Shown piece by piece: positions 1-7,084 of a stretch of 64,000 nucleotides of DNA (its first letter is position 1; every line of letters starts with the position of its first letter). The position numbers and the translations under genes were made by a program. Origin of the DNA: Rhodanobacter sp. Its GTDB lineage: Bacteria; Pseudomonadota; Gammaproteobacteria; Xanthomonadales; Rhodanobacteraceae. The DNA is taken from assembly GCA_024711345.1 (NCBI GenBank), contig JANJTA010000012.1:124001-188000 (forward strand), read 5' to 3'. The notes beneath the pieces are model-generated. The model worked only from the letters and a program-made list of their open reading frames with translations, was not told the origin of the DNA and searched no databases.

Positions 1-1
1 C

Positions 2-724
2 AGCCCCGAGAGCGACGCCAGGCCCGGCGTGTATTTTTTCAGGCTCGCCGCCCGCGCCTACGAACAGAAGAACTACCGCCACGCTGTCGACATGTACAAG
101 GTGGCGGCGTCATGGGCCTACAAGCCGGCCGAATACAACCTCGGGGTGATGTACTACCGCGGCCAGGGCGTGCCGGTGGATCGGCCGCTGGGCGCCGCCT
201 GGATGGTGCTGGCGGCCGAGCGCAACACGCCGCAGTACGTCGCGGCGCGCGACCTGATGATCACGCCGCTGAGCCAAGCCGAATTCGCCCGGGTCGACAC
301 CTTGTGGAACGAGCTCAAGCCCACTTACGGCGACGCCACCGCCCTGCATCGGGCCAAGGTGCGTTGGGCCCAGGTGCGCGCCGGCATGACCGGCTCGCGC
401 ACCGGCGGCAGCACCGGGCCGCTGAAGGTCGGTTCGCGGGGCGGCCCTTCCTCACCGAGGACCGGCAAGAGCATGACGGGCGCGCCCTTGCATACGGACA
501 CCGCGGGCTTCGAGATCACCAGCGGGCATGACATGCATGGGGTGGTGGCCTACCAGCAGTTCCGCGAGAGCGACAACCCCTACGACCCGAAATTCAAGAC
601 GGATCCGGTCGGTACCACTTCGGTGGGCGCGCTGATGCCGGTCCCGGCCAGCGAGGGCAAGGACGCTGCGGACAAGGCCCCGGATGCCAACCCGCCCGCC
701 AAGGACAAGCCGGGCCATCCATAG
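2..724 (+). CDS. Sel1-like repeat protein, 5' end outside the window
   Basis: The reading frame is open from base 2, so the true start lies upstream; an internal GTG at 29 is probably not the start. The N-terminal third reads as one or two Sel1-like helical repeats (alternating Ala/Tyr/Leu positions with YNLGVMYYRGQGV near residue 45), a fold usually used as a protein-interaction scaffold. The C-terminal half is low complexity, rich in Gly, Ser, Pro, Asp and Lys, and ends in a Lys/Pro-rich tail. I see no catalytic motif. It converges on tcdA with a GC-only palindrome between them. The Sel1 assignment is fairly sure; the function is unknown. Confidence 0.75.
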   Translation, partial: SPESDARPGVYFFRLAARAYEQKNYRHAVDMYKVAASWAYKPAEYNLGVMYYRGQGVPVDRPLGAAWMVLAAERNTPQYVAARDLMITPLSQAEFARVDTLWNELKPTYGDATALHRAKVRWAQVRAGMTGSRTGGSTGPLKVGSRGGPSSPRTGKSMTGAPLHTDTAGFEITSGHDMHGVVAYQQFRESDNPYDPKFKTDPVGTTSVGALMPVPASEGKDAADKAPDANPPAKDKPGHP

Positions 725-788
725 CGTTCGTCGCCCGGGCGCGCGAACCGCGCGGCAAGCGTGAGCTGCACCGGTCGTCTCGGCACTC

Positions 789-810
789 GGGCGCGGGCGC
801 GCCCGCGCCC
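789..810. repeat. GC-only 22-bp perfect palindrome between convergent genes
   Basis: Two 11-base arms (GGGCGCGGGCG and its complement) meet with no loop in the 88-bp gap between the convergent Sel1-like gene and tcdA. It can form a stable hairpin in either transcript but has no following T run. It may be a Rho-independent-like stop or a transcription barrier for both genes; this role is inferred from position. Confidence 0.5.
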
Positions 811-812
811 GC

Positions 813-1637
813 TCACCCCAGCAACTTCTCCAGCACCTTGCCCACCGCCGCGAAGGCGAATGCGCCGGTGACGTGGGTGGCGGCGCCCAGCCCGCCGCCA
901 CAGGCCAGATTCAGCGCGTCGCCGCCCGGCGGGCGGGTGCCGCAGACCGTGCCGTCGGGTTGCGGGTACTGCACGTTCTGCAGCGAATAGACGGCCGACA
1001 CGCCGAAGTAGCGATCCGGGTTGCGCGGGAAGTTGAAGTCGGCGCGGAGCTTCTTGCGGATCAGGCTGAACATGGCGTCGTGTTCGGTGCGCGAGAGGTC
1101 GCGCACGCGGATCTGGGTGGGGTCGGTGCGTCCGCCAGCCGAACCCACGCTGACGATCGGCAGCTTGCGCCGGCGGCACCAGGCGATGGTTTCGAGCTTC
1201 ACGCGGAACGCATCGCAGGCGTCCAGCACCACGTCGTAGCCGCGGTCGAGCAGCTCGTCCAGCGTGGAGGGCGTGAGGAAACGCTCGACCGCCTCCAGCC
1301 GGATGGTCGGGTTGATCGCATGCGCGCGTGCCGCCATCACGCCCACCTTCGACTTGCCGTACTCGCCGTCCAGCGCGTGCAGCTGGCGGTTGGTGTTGGA
1401 CACGCAGACCTCGTCCGCGTCGATCAGGGTGAGCCGGCCCACGCCGCTGCGCGCCAGCGCCTCGGCCGCCCACGAGCCGACGCCGCCGATGCCGATTACG
1501 CAGACGTGCTTGCCGGCCAGCGTGGCCACGCTGCCGCTGCCGTACAGCCGCTCGACGCCGGCGAAGCGTTCGGCCGGGAACGTCGCCGCGGCGCTGGCAC
1601 TGCCGGGCGGCTGCGTGGTGGTGTCTGCGTGGGTCAC
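813..1637 (-). CDS. tcdA: tRNA threonylcarbamoyladenosine dehydratase TcdA
   Basis: An E1/ThiF-like ATP-dependent enzyme that cyclises t6A37 of ANN-decoding tRNAs to ct6A. The Rossmann motif GIGGVGSW lies near residue 49, followed by the acidic LIDADEVCVSNTNRQ segment and the R-x-K region typical of CsdL/TcdA. The length of 274 aa matches the family (about 268). I chose GTG at 1637 because an AGGA precedes it at a good distance. The longer frame's ATG at 1664 has no ribosome site and overlaps a -10-like TAAAAT, which would put the transcript start near 1655. The gene is single and divergent from the cytochrome gene at 1738. The function call is confident; the start is probable. Confidence 0.93.
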   Translation of the reverse strand: MTHADTTTQPPGSASAAATFPAERFAGVERLYGSGSVATLAGKHVCVIGIGGVGSWAAEALARSGVGRLTLIDADEVCVSNTNRQLHALDGEYGKSKVGVMAARAHAINPTIRLEAVERFLTPSTLDELLDRGYDVVLDACDAFRVKLETIAWCRRRKLPIVSVGSAGGRTDPTQIRVRDLSRTEHDAMFSLIRKKLRADFNFPRNPDRYFGVSAVYSLQNVQYPQPDGTVCGTRPPGGDALNLACGGGLGAATHVTGAFAFAAVGKVLEKLLG

Positions 1638-1737
1638 CGAGGGAATCCTGCTCAAAGGCGCCATTTTATCGTGCCCGCGTGGATGCCGTGCGGCGGCGCG
1701 CTATCCTGCGGGTTTACCCACCCAAGGAATCGTAGCG

Positions 1738-2127
1738 ATGCGCGCAGCCCTGATGATCCTGCTTGGCCTGGTGATCGGCGTGATTGGCACGGCCAACGTG
1801 ATGAACGCGCTGGCCGCGCGCAATCCGATGCCGAAGGCGGTGATGGAAACGATGGGCTACCACGTGGGCGAGCTGAAGAACGCGATCAAGGCCAAACAGT
1901 GCGACCCGGTGAAGGTGCAGCATCACCTGGCCCGCCTGGAGTCCACCGCCAGCGACATCACGCCGGTATTCGGCATCGACGAGAAGGCCTTCACCGACGA
2001 CGCCACCCAGTTGCAGGAACGCCTGCACCAGGCCGTGCAGGCCGCGCCGGCGAACTGCGAAGCGGTGGCGGCCGCGATCAAGCCGGTTGGCGAAACCTGC
2101 AAGAGCTGCCACCAGCAGTACCGCTGA
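1738..2127 (+). CDS. small class II c-type cytochrome (cytochrome c' family)
   Basis: This 129-aa exported protein has an N-terminal hydrophobic signal (residues 4-22) and a single haem site near the C terminus, CKSCH at about residues 123-127, followed only by QQYR. A C-terminal CxxCH in a short helical protein is the hallmark of cytochrome c'/c556 (class II), which bind haem in a four-helix bundle in the periplasm. The paired Cys at 61 and 102 are extra. AAGGA lies 10 bases before ATG 1738, and TATCCT at about 1702 could be the -10. The redox partner is unknown, and no oxidase or dehydrogenase is adjacent. Confidence 0.85.
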   Translation: MRAALMILLGLVIGVIGTANVMNALAARNPMPKAVMETMGYHVGELKNAIKAKQCDPVKVQHHLARLESTASDITPVFGIDEKAFTDDATQLQERLHQAVQAAPANCEAVAAAIKPVGETCKSCHQQYR

Positions 2128-2140
2128 AGATGCCTTGCTC

Positions 2141-2162
2141 CTCCCCCTGCATGCAGGGGGAG
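2141..2162. repeat. palindromic repeat, C-rich/G-rich family (copy 1)
   Basis: A perfect 22-bp palindrome with arm CTCCCCCTGCA is followed by GGTTGGGTGGGGG. It lies between the convergent cytochrome and DUF962 genes. A related, more complex copy lies at 14000-14105 between metQ and pncB, so this is a dispersed element and not a gene-specific terminator. No T run follows. Confidence 0.7.
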
Positions 2163-2236
2163 GTTGGGTGGGGGCGCTCCCGGTTGCGCGCGAGTCAAGC
2201 CCGCCCCGACCCCGCCAAAAAAAGCAACGAGGCCGG

Positions 2237-2539
2237 TCAGAAACGGATCTTGCCGCGCAGCATCTGGCCGTACATCACCCAGTCGCCCATCAGGCTGTAC
2301 AGCGGGTGCCTGAAGGTGGCCGGACGGTTCTTTTCGAAACCGAAGTGGCCGATCCAGGCAAAGCCATAGCCGGCCACCGGCGCCAGCCACAGCCAGCGCA
2401 GCTGGCCGCTGGCCAGCGCCAGCACGACTACCGCCACGACCAGCGTACTGCCGATGAAGTGCATCCGGCGGCAGCGGCGGTCGCTGTGTTCGCTGAGGTA
2501 GAACGGGTAGAACTCGGCAAAGCTGGCATAGCCGGACAT
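2237..2539 (-). CDS. DUF962 / Mpo1-like small membrane protein
   Basis: A 100-aa protein of the DUF962 (YGL010w/Mpo1-like) family. The family signature is seen as FYLSEHSDRRCRRMHFIG near the start and FEKNRPATFRHPLYSLMGDWVMY near the end, with two hydrophobic segments between (about residues 31-44 and 50-64). Yeast Mpo1 is an Fe-dependent dioxygenase in alpha-oxidation of 2-hydroxy fatty acids, and the conserved His residues are present here; the bacterial role is not established. The start at 2539 has GGAG upstream and matches the family's N terminus, whereas longer in-frame starts overlap the pirin gene. Confidence 0.85.
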   Translation of the reverse strand: MSGYASFAEFYPFYLSEHSDRRCRRMHFIGSTLVVAVVVLALASGQLRWLWLAPVAGYGFAWIGHFGFEKNRPATFRHPLYSLMGDWVMYGQMLRGKIRF

Positions 2540-2597
2540 GTTCCTGCTCCACGGCGGGACGGCCCGATTCTGCCACGCGCCGCATCGCGCGTTGCGC

Positions 2598-3476
2598 CTA
2601 CTCCGGCAGCGGAATGAATTCCTGCTCGTCGCCGGCCACTTTCGGGAAGCGCCCCTCGCGCCAGTCGGCCTTGGCCTGTTCGATGCGCTCGCGCGTGCTG
2701 GCCACGAAGTTCCACCACAGGTGCCGTTCGCCATCCAGCGGCGCGCCGCCGAACAGCATCAGGCGGCTGGCCTCGTGCGCACGCAGCGCCGGCGCCGCCG
2801 GACCGGCCTGCACCGCCATCTGCTGCGCGCCAAGCTCCAGCTCGCCCCAGCGCACCGCGCCCTCGATCACGTGCACGCCGCGCTCGGCGTGTTCCGGCGG
2901 CAGCGCCAGTTCGGCGCCCGCCGCGAGCCGCACTTCGAGGAAGAACATCGGCGCGAACACCTTGACCGGCGAACGCTCGCCGTAGGCGGTGCCCGCGATC
3001 AACACCGCCTCGACGCCAGGCTGGCGAACCCGCGGCAGCGCGTCGGCGTCGTGGTGATGGAATTCCGGCGCCACCTCGGCGTCGGCCTGCGGCAGCGCCA
3101 CCCAGACCTGGATGCCATGCAGCAGCTGGCCGCCCTGGCGCGCCTCCGGCGGCGTGCGCTCGGAGTGCGCAATGCCGTGGCCGGCGGTCATCCAGTTCAC
3201 CGCGCCCGGGTGGATGTCGGCCAGGCTGCCGAGGCTGTCGCGATGGCGGATCACCCCGTCGAACAGCCAGGTCACGGTGGCCAGGCCGATGTGCGGATGC
3301 GGCCGCACGTCCATGCCGCTGCCGGCGGCGAAGATGACCGGCCCCATGTGGTCGTAGAACACGAACGGGCCGACGTGCCGCGCCAGCAGCACCGGCAGCA
3401 TGCGGCGCACCACGAAACCATCGCCCAGATCATGCAGGCGGGTTCCTTCGACCAGGGTGGGCACGGCGTCCATCAT
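2598..3476 (-). CDS. pirin family protein
   Basis: A two-cupin protein of 292 aa. The N-terminal cupin carries the metal-ligand set of pirins: H60 and H62 in RPHPHIGL, then H104 and E106 in HGIAHSE. Bacterial pirins bind Fe and several have quercetin 2,3-dioxygenase activity; others act as redox-dependent regulators. The C-terminal cupin (about residues 180-290) lacks the ligands, as is usual. It is transcribed leftward behind the Old Yellow Enzyme gene with a 15-bp gap (3477-3491), suggesting co-transcription and a shared role in electrophile or phenolic metabolism, which is an inference. Confidence 0.93.
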   Translation of the reverse strand: MMDAVPTLVEGTRLHDLGDGFVVRRMLPVLLARHVGPFVFYDHMGPVIFAAGSGMDVRPHPHIGLATVTWLFDGVIRHRDSLGSLADIHPGAVNWMTAGHGIAHSERTPPEARQGGQLLHGIQVWVALPQADAEVAPEFHHHDADALPRVRQPGVEAVLIAGTAYGERSPVKVFAPMFFLEVRLAAGAELALPPEHAERGVHVIEGAVRWGELELGAQQMAVQAGPAAPALRAHEASRLMLFGGAPLDGERHLWWNFVASTRERIEQAKADWREGRFPKVAGDEQEFIPLPE

Positions 3477-3491
3477 GTTCTCCTCGGTGAT

Positions 3492-4550
3492 TTACCACGC
3501 CCGCTGATATTGCACGGGCGCCTCGATCTTCGCACCCAGCCGCTGCGCGGCACGACGCGGGAAGTACGGATCGCGCAGGCTCTCGCGCGCGATCAGCACC
3601 ACGTCGGCCGCACCGGTGGTGACGATCTGCGCGGCCTGCTCCGCGCCGGTGATCAACCCTACCGCACCGGTGGCGATGCCGGCCTCACGGCGGATCTGCG
3701 CCGCGAACGGTACCTGGTAGCCCGGCCCCAGCGGGATCTTCGCGTGCGGCACCAGGCCGCCGCTGGAGACGTCGACCAGGTCCACGCCCAGCGCCTGCGC
3801 CTGGCGCGCCAGTTCCACGCTTTCCGCGGCGGTCCAGCCGCCGTCAGCCCAGTCCGTCGCCGAGATGCGCAGCCACAACGGCAATTCGCCCGGCCACGCC
3901 TCACGCACGGCCGCCAGCACTTCGCGCACCAGCCGGGTACGGTTCTCGAAGCTGCCGCCGTAGCGATCGGTACGCCGATTGCTCAGCGGCGACAGGAACT
4001 GATGCAGCAGGTAGCCGTGCGCGGCATGCACCTCGACCAGTTGGAAGCCCGCTGCCAGCGCGCGCCGGGTGGCGGCGCGGAAATCGGCGATCACCGCCTG
4101 GATGCCGGCCTCGTCCAGCGCTTGCGGCACCTGCCAGCCGTCGTCGAACGGCAGCGCCGAGGGCGCCACGATGCGCCAGTCACCCTGCCCGCTCGGCACC
4201 GGACCATGCCCTTCCCACGGCCGCAGCGTGCTGGCCTTGCGTCCGGCGTGCGCCAGTTGCACGCCGGCGACCGCGCCATGCGCCTTGATGAAGCGGGCGA
4301 TCGGTCGCCACGCCTCCTGCTGGGCCTGGTTCCACAGACCAGTGTCCTGCGGCGAGATGCGGCCTTCGGCGCAGACCGCGGTGGCTTCGGCGATCACCGC
4401 GCCGGCACCGCCCACCGCGCGGCTGCCCAGGTGCACCAGGTGCCAGTCGTTCGGCACGCCGTCGAGGGCGGAGTATTCGCACATCGGCGAAACCACCAGG
4501 CGGTTGCGCAAGCTCAGGCTGCGCTGGGGAAACGGTTCGAACAGTTTCAT
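3492..4550 (-). CDS. Old Yellow Enzyme family NADH:flavin oxidoreductase (YqjM/XenA type)
   Basis: An FMN TIM-barrel ene-reductase of about 352 aa. The N-terminal PMCEYSA gives the Cys used by the thermophilic-like/YqjM class to tune FMN. The active-site HAAHGYLLHQFLSP and the NRRTDRYGGSFENR signature follow at about two-fifths of the length, and a C-terminal Arg-rich finger is present. It reduces activated C=C bonds of enones and can act on nitro compounds. I start at ATG 4550 (MKLFEPF), where homologues begin; a GTG at 4574 would add eight residues. It lies between a hydrolase and pirin on the same strand. Confidence 0.93.
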   Translation of the reverse strand: MKLFEPFPQRSLSLRNRLVVSPMCEYSALDGVPNDWHLVHLGSRAVGGAGAVIAEATAVCAEGRISPQDTGLWNQAQQEAWRPIARFIKAHGAVAGVQLAHAGRKASTLRPWEGHGPVPSGQGDWRIVAPSALPFDDGWQVPQALDEAGIQAVIADFRAATRRALAAGFQLVEVHAAHGYLLHQFLSPLSNRRTDRYGGSFENRTRLVREVLAAVREAWPGELPLWLRISATDWADGGWTAAESVELARQAQALGVDLVDVSSGGLVPHAKIPLGPGYQVPFAAQIRREAGIATGAVGLITGAEQAAQIVTTGAADVVLIARESLRDPYFPRRAAQRLGAKIEAPVQYQRAW

Positions 4551-4602
4551 GGGAGCGTCCGGCGGCTTGGGCACCTAGACATGCAGCCAGGCCCGCGGCG
4601 AA

Positions 4603-5517
4603 TCAACCCGCCGCGCTATCGCCTGCGACGAACGCTGCGTCCGCCGCAGCCAGCCAGTCGGCCATGCGTGCGGCGAGCGGCGCGGGCGTGCCCATCCAGC
4701 TGAAATGATCGGCCGGCTGGCCGCCGAGATCGTCGCGCGCGATCGTCTCCACGCGCCGTTCGCCCGGCCCGAGCTTGCGCAGCAGCCACTCCAGGGATGC
4801 GGCCGGACCCAGCCAGTCCTGCTGCAGCCGCAGCGCCAGCAGCGGCAGCGTCAGCGCGCCCAGCTGGCGTTCGAAATCCTGCGTCATCCCGCTCGCCGCA
4901 TAGCGGCCGGTGCGCCCGCTGCGCGCCCAGTCGGCGATCACCCCGCGCGCCTCGTTGCCGCCGAAGCCGAGCCGCCGCCCGGGCAAATAACCCAGCAGCC
5001 CCGCCAGCAAGGGTGCCAGCACATAAGCCAGCCGGACCAGTCCGCCATGGCGGAAGCATCGCCAGTACGGCGAACCACTGGCCACCAGCAGCACGCCGCT
5101 GAAGTCGCGCGGATGCAGGCTGGCGTAGAGCAGACCGAGCTGGCCGCCCAGGCTGTGCCCGCCGAGCAGGCAATCCGCCTGCGGCCAGCGCTGGCGCACG
5201 GCGGCCACGCCGGCGGGCAGATCGTCCTGCAACAGCTGGCGATAACCCCAGTCGCTGCCGCGACCGGCGCGCCGGTCGCTGGAACCGATGCCGCGCCACT
5301 CGTGCAGCACCACCGCGACGCCGCGCGCCGCCAGCGCTTGGGCCAACGGCAGGTAATGCCGCGCCGGTATGCCCATCGCCGGCATCCAGTACAGCAGGCG
5401 CTGCCAGGCAGTAGCCGGAACCACGGCCATCAATTCGAAACGGGCGCCATCGGCGCTGGTTGCCGGAAGCAGCAGCGGCTCGGCGGCGGGGGTGCTGTCG
5501 ATGGAGGAATCGGCCAT
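4603..5517 (-). CDS. alpha/beta hydrolase
   Basis: A 304-aa cytosolic alpha/beta-hydrolase. The nucleophile elbow is GGHSLGG (Ser near residue 122), the oxyanion region is WMPAMGIPARHY, and the catalytic His is likely in DHFSWMG near residue 273. A hydrophobic lid-like insertion spans about residues 163-185. It resembles the serine aminopeptidase S33 (hydrolase_4) group that includes esterases and lysophospholipases; the substrate cannot be read from sequence. It is the first gene of a leftward run with the OYE and pirin genes (52-bp gap). Confidence 0.85.
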   Translation of the reverse strand: MADSSIDSTPAAEPLLLPATSADGARFELMAVVPATAWQRLLYWMPAMGIPARHYLPLAQALAARGVAVVLHEWRGIGSSDRRAGRGSDWGYRQLLQDDLPAGVAAVRQRWPQADCLLGGHSLGGQLGLLYASLHPRDFSGVLLVASGSPYWRCFRHGGLVRLAYVLAPLLAGLLGYLPGRRLGFGGNEARGVIADWARSGRTGRYAASGMTQDFERQLGALTLPLLALRLQQDWLGPAASLEWLLRKLGPGERRVETIARDDLGGQPADHFSWMGTPAPLAARMADWLAAADAAFVAGDSAAG

Positions 5518-5550
5518 TGCCGCAGGCTAGCGAATTGTCTGCGCCACCAC

Positions 5551-5580
5551 AAAAAAGAGGCCGGCTTGCGCCGACCTCTT
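5551..5580 (-). terminator. intrinsic terminator of the first cold-shock gene
   Basis: On the minus strand AAGAGG-T-CGGC, loop GCAA, GCCG-G-CCTCTT runs into six U residues. It lies 23 bases after the stop codon at 5603 and separates the cold-shock transcript from the hydrolase gene at 5517. Confidence 0.85.
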
Positions 5581-5602
5581 CAAACAGATGCAGCCACCGC
5601 CA

Positions 5603-5812
5603 TCAGACGGGGGTGACGTCTTCGGCCTGCAGGCCCTTCTGGCCGTCGACGACCTTGAAGCTCACCTTCTGGCCTTCCTGCAGGCTCTTGAAACCCGAGC
5701 CGGTGATGGCGCGGAAATGCACGAATACGTCAGGGCCGTTCTCACGGCTGATGAAGCCGAAACCCTTGGCGTCGTTGAACCACTTGACGGTACCTACTTC
5801 ACGATCCGACAT
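5603..5812 (-). CDS. cold-shock domain protein (CspA family), copy 1
   Basis: A 69-aa single-domain OB-fold RNA/ssDNA-binding protein. RNP1 is KGFGFI (residues 16-21) and RNP2 is VFVHF (29-33); the basic aromatic face KWF and the C-terminal VTPV are intact. It probably acts as an RNA chaperone, binding nascent transcripts. GGAG precedes the ATG. It is 88% identical by eye to the second copy 256 bp upstream, so the pair arose by duplication. A leader of about 140 nt is suggested by a promoter block at 5956-5966. Whether this copy is cold-induced or constitutive cannot be read directly. Confidence 0.96.
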   Translation of the reverse strand: MSDREVGTVKWFNDAKGFGFISRENGPDVFVHFRAITGSGFKSLQEGQKVSFKVVDGQKGLQAEDVTPV

Positions 5813-5955
5813 GACTCACTCCGATCCTATCCAGACGCTGAGACAAACCGGCCCCTGCGGGCCGACGTTTACTGAGCATGCAGGGTCCGGTGCAACAGTC
5901 GGATTCAGGAAATCCTTACCGGGCACTCACGTAGCCAAGCAGACGCAGCGGCCCA

Positions 5956-5966
5956 AGCATAACGGA
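5956..5966 (-). promoter_or_regulatory. conserved promoter-like block of cold-shock gene 1
   Basis: The minus strand reads CCGTTATGCT, giving a -10-like TATGCT 143 bases before the start codon. The same CCGTTATG block sits 161 bases before the second cold-shock gene (6440-6449). Conservation in otherwise divergent leaders suggests it is the promoter and that both mRNAs have long 5' leaders. No good -35 lies 17 bases upstream of it. Confidence 0.45.
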
Positions 5967-5970
5967 TTTT

Positions 5971-6000
5971 CAGCCCGCGAGTGATTTGTCAAGCGGGCTG
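5971..6000. repeat. 8-bp inverted repeat around a TTGACA
   Basis: CAGCCCGC and GCGGGCTG are separated by 14 bases, and the minus strand carries TTGACA at 5987-5992 just inside one arm. It lies immediately upstream of the cold-shock gene 1 promoter block. It could be an operator, or the 3' hairpin of a short transcript; no T run follows either arm. Confidence 0.4.
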
Positions 6001-6027
6001 CCGGAGCCATTATCCAGGCCGGAAAAG

Positions 6028-6052
6028 ACCGGGCATCCCGGCCCGGTTTTTC
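6028..6052. terminator. bidirectional terminator after cold-shock gene 2
   Basis: ACCGGGC, loop of six, GCCCGGT forms a strong stem (6028-6047). The plus strand continues with TTTTTCC, and the minus strand continues with CTTTTCC. It lies about 20 bases past the stop of the second cold-shock gene, so each cold-shock gene is a separate monocistronic unit. Confidence 0.75.
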
Positions 6053-6068
6053 CGGTATCGCACGGCGC

Positions 6069-6278
6069 TCAGACCGGGGTCACTTCCTCGGCCTGCAGGC
6101 CCTTCTGGCCCTGCACCACCTTGAACGAGACCTGCTGGCCTTCCTGCAGGCTCTTGAAGCCGCTGCCGGTAATGGCGCGGAAATGCACGAAAACGTCCGG
6201 GCCATTGTCGCGGGCAATGAAACCGAAGCCCTTGGCGTCGTTGAACCACTTGACGGTACCCACCTGACGATCAGACAT
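6069..6278 (-). CDS. cold-shock domain protein (CspA family), copy 2
   Basis: A 69-aa paralogue of the 5603-5812 gene with the same RNP1 KGFGFI and RNP2 VFVHF motifs. Eight substitutions separate them, all conservative or in the loop and C-terminal region (for example IARDNG for ISRENG). The TGGAGTGA ribosome site resembles that of copy 1 (CGGAGTGA). Its own terminator and promoter block indicate independent expression, so the two copies may be tuned to different conditions. A nucleic-acid chaperone role is known for the family; the specific targets are not. Confidence 0.96.
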   Translation of the reverse strand: MSDRQVGTVKWFNDAKGFGFIARDNGPDVFVHFRAITGSGFKSLQEGQQVSFKVVQGQKGLQAEEVTPV

Positions 6279-6593
6279 GTTTAATCACTCCACAGGGTTT
6301 ATGGACAGGCCGCCGCGAGGCGACCGGCCGGCTCGACTGGTGTGCAAGGAAACAACCCAGGGGTGAACGATGAGGCAGATCGCGGATCGGCAGCATCGGG
6401 CCACAGACTCTGCTGACCCCGGCAAACGCAGTGGGGCGGATCATAACGGCACAACCGGGCCAAACGGAATGGAGCCGGCTCACCCTTCCGGGCCGCCCCG
6501 GCGGCAAATTCAGGTTTTCTTGACCTTCGGCGCGGTCTAGTGGCGAGCAGTCCCCGGACCCGCCGCCCGCCACCGGTCGGCACGGTCGCCATC
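6279..6593. other. gene-free leader and intergenic region
   Basis: About 160 bp is the presumed 5' leader of the cold-shock gene at 6278, ending at the promoter block 6440-6449. The remaining part up to the ribosome site of the lipoprotein gene (GGAGGAGAG at 6596-6604) contains no ORF, hairpin with T run or repeat that I can support. Confidence 0.5.
6440..6449 (-). promoter_or_regulatory. conserved promoter-like block of cold-shock gene 2
   Basis: The minus strand reads CCGTTATGAT, a -10-like TATGAT 161 bases upstream of the start, matching the block upstream of copy 1. The implied leader of about 150 nt fits the long structured leaders known for cspA-type mRNAs. Confidence 0.45.
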
Positions 6594-6606
6594 CTGGAGG
6601 AGAGCC

Positions 6607-7074
6607 ATGCCAGCACGGTACCGCCTGATCCTGACCAGCGCCCTCGCAGGCCTGCTGGCGGCTTGCGCCCCCCACGAGACCTCCCGGACCACGACCACCA
6701 CCAGCACGGCCAGCCCGTCCGCGCCCGCCCGCAAGGCGGCCCCCGAGCGGGAACGGGAGCGCGAACACGCCAACCGTGCTGCCAGCAAGCCCGCCGCCGC
6801 CAAACCCGACCTGTCCGAGGACACCGGCATCACCGCCTGCGACGATTACCTGGCCAGTTATCTGGCCTGCCATCGCGCGGCGGCGATCTTCCCGCCGAAC
6901 CAGCTGCAATCCCGCTACGAGGCGATGCGCGCCGGGCTGCTGCGCGATGCGAAGAATCCGGACATCCGGCCGCAGCTGGCGGCACGCTGCAACTCGCTGG
7001 CCAGCCAGTTGCGCCAGGCCCTGCATGGCAAGCCGTGCGCGGAGACCCCGGCGCCGGCGACCAGCACGCCCTGA
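6607..7074 (+). CDS. small lipoprotein of unknown function
   Basis: A 155-aa protein with a lipoprotein signal: MPARYR, a hydrophobic stretch, then LLAAC with the lipidated Cys at residue 20. A disordered linker rich in Thr, Ser, Pro, Ala, Arg and Glu (about 24-68) is followed by a small helical domain with four Cys (CDDY, CHRA, CNSL, PCAE) that may form two disulfides. GGAGGAGAG precedes the ATG. I do not recognise the family. It converges on the ycaQ gene with a 10-bp gap. Confidence 0.8.
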   Translation: MPARYRLILTSALAGLLAACAPHETSRTTTTTSTASPSAPARKAAPEREREREHANRAASKPAAAKPDLSEDTGITACDDYLASYLACHRAAAIFPPNQLQSRYEAMRAGLLRDAKNPDIRPQLAARCNSLASQLRQALHGKPCAETPAPATSTP

Positions 7075-7084
7075 ATCGCCGCGA

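Noticed and set aside
2538..4703. Very long plus-strand open frame (721 codons) across the pirin and OYE genes.
   Set aside because: It is antisense to two well-conserved genes. Its composition (His/Arg/Ala runs) is that of a GC-rich shadow frame, and no domain is recognisable.
5987..5992. TTGACA read as the -35 of cold-shock gene 1.
   Set aside because: No -10-like hexamer lies 16-18 bases downstream. The TATGCT block is 25 bases away, so the match is reported only as part of the dyad.
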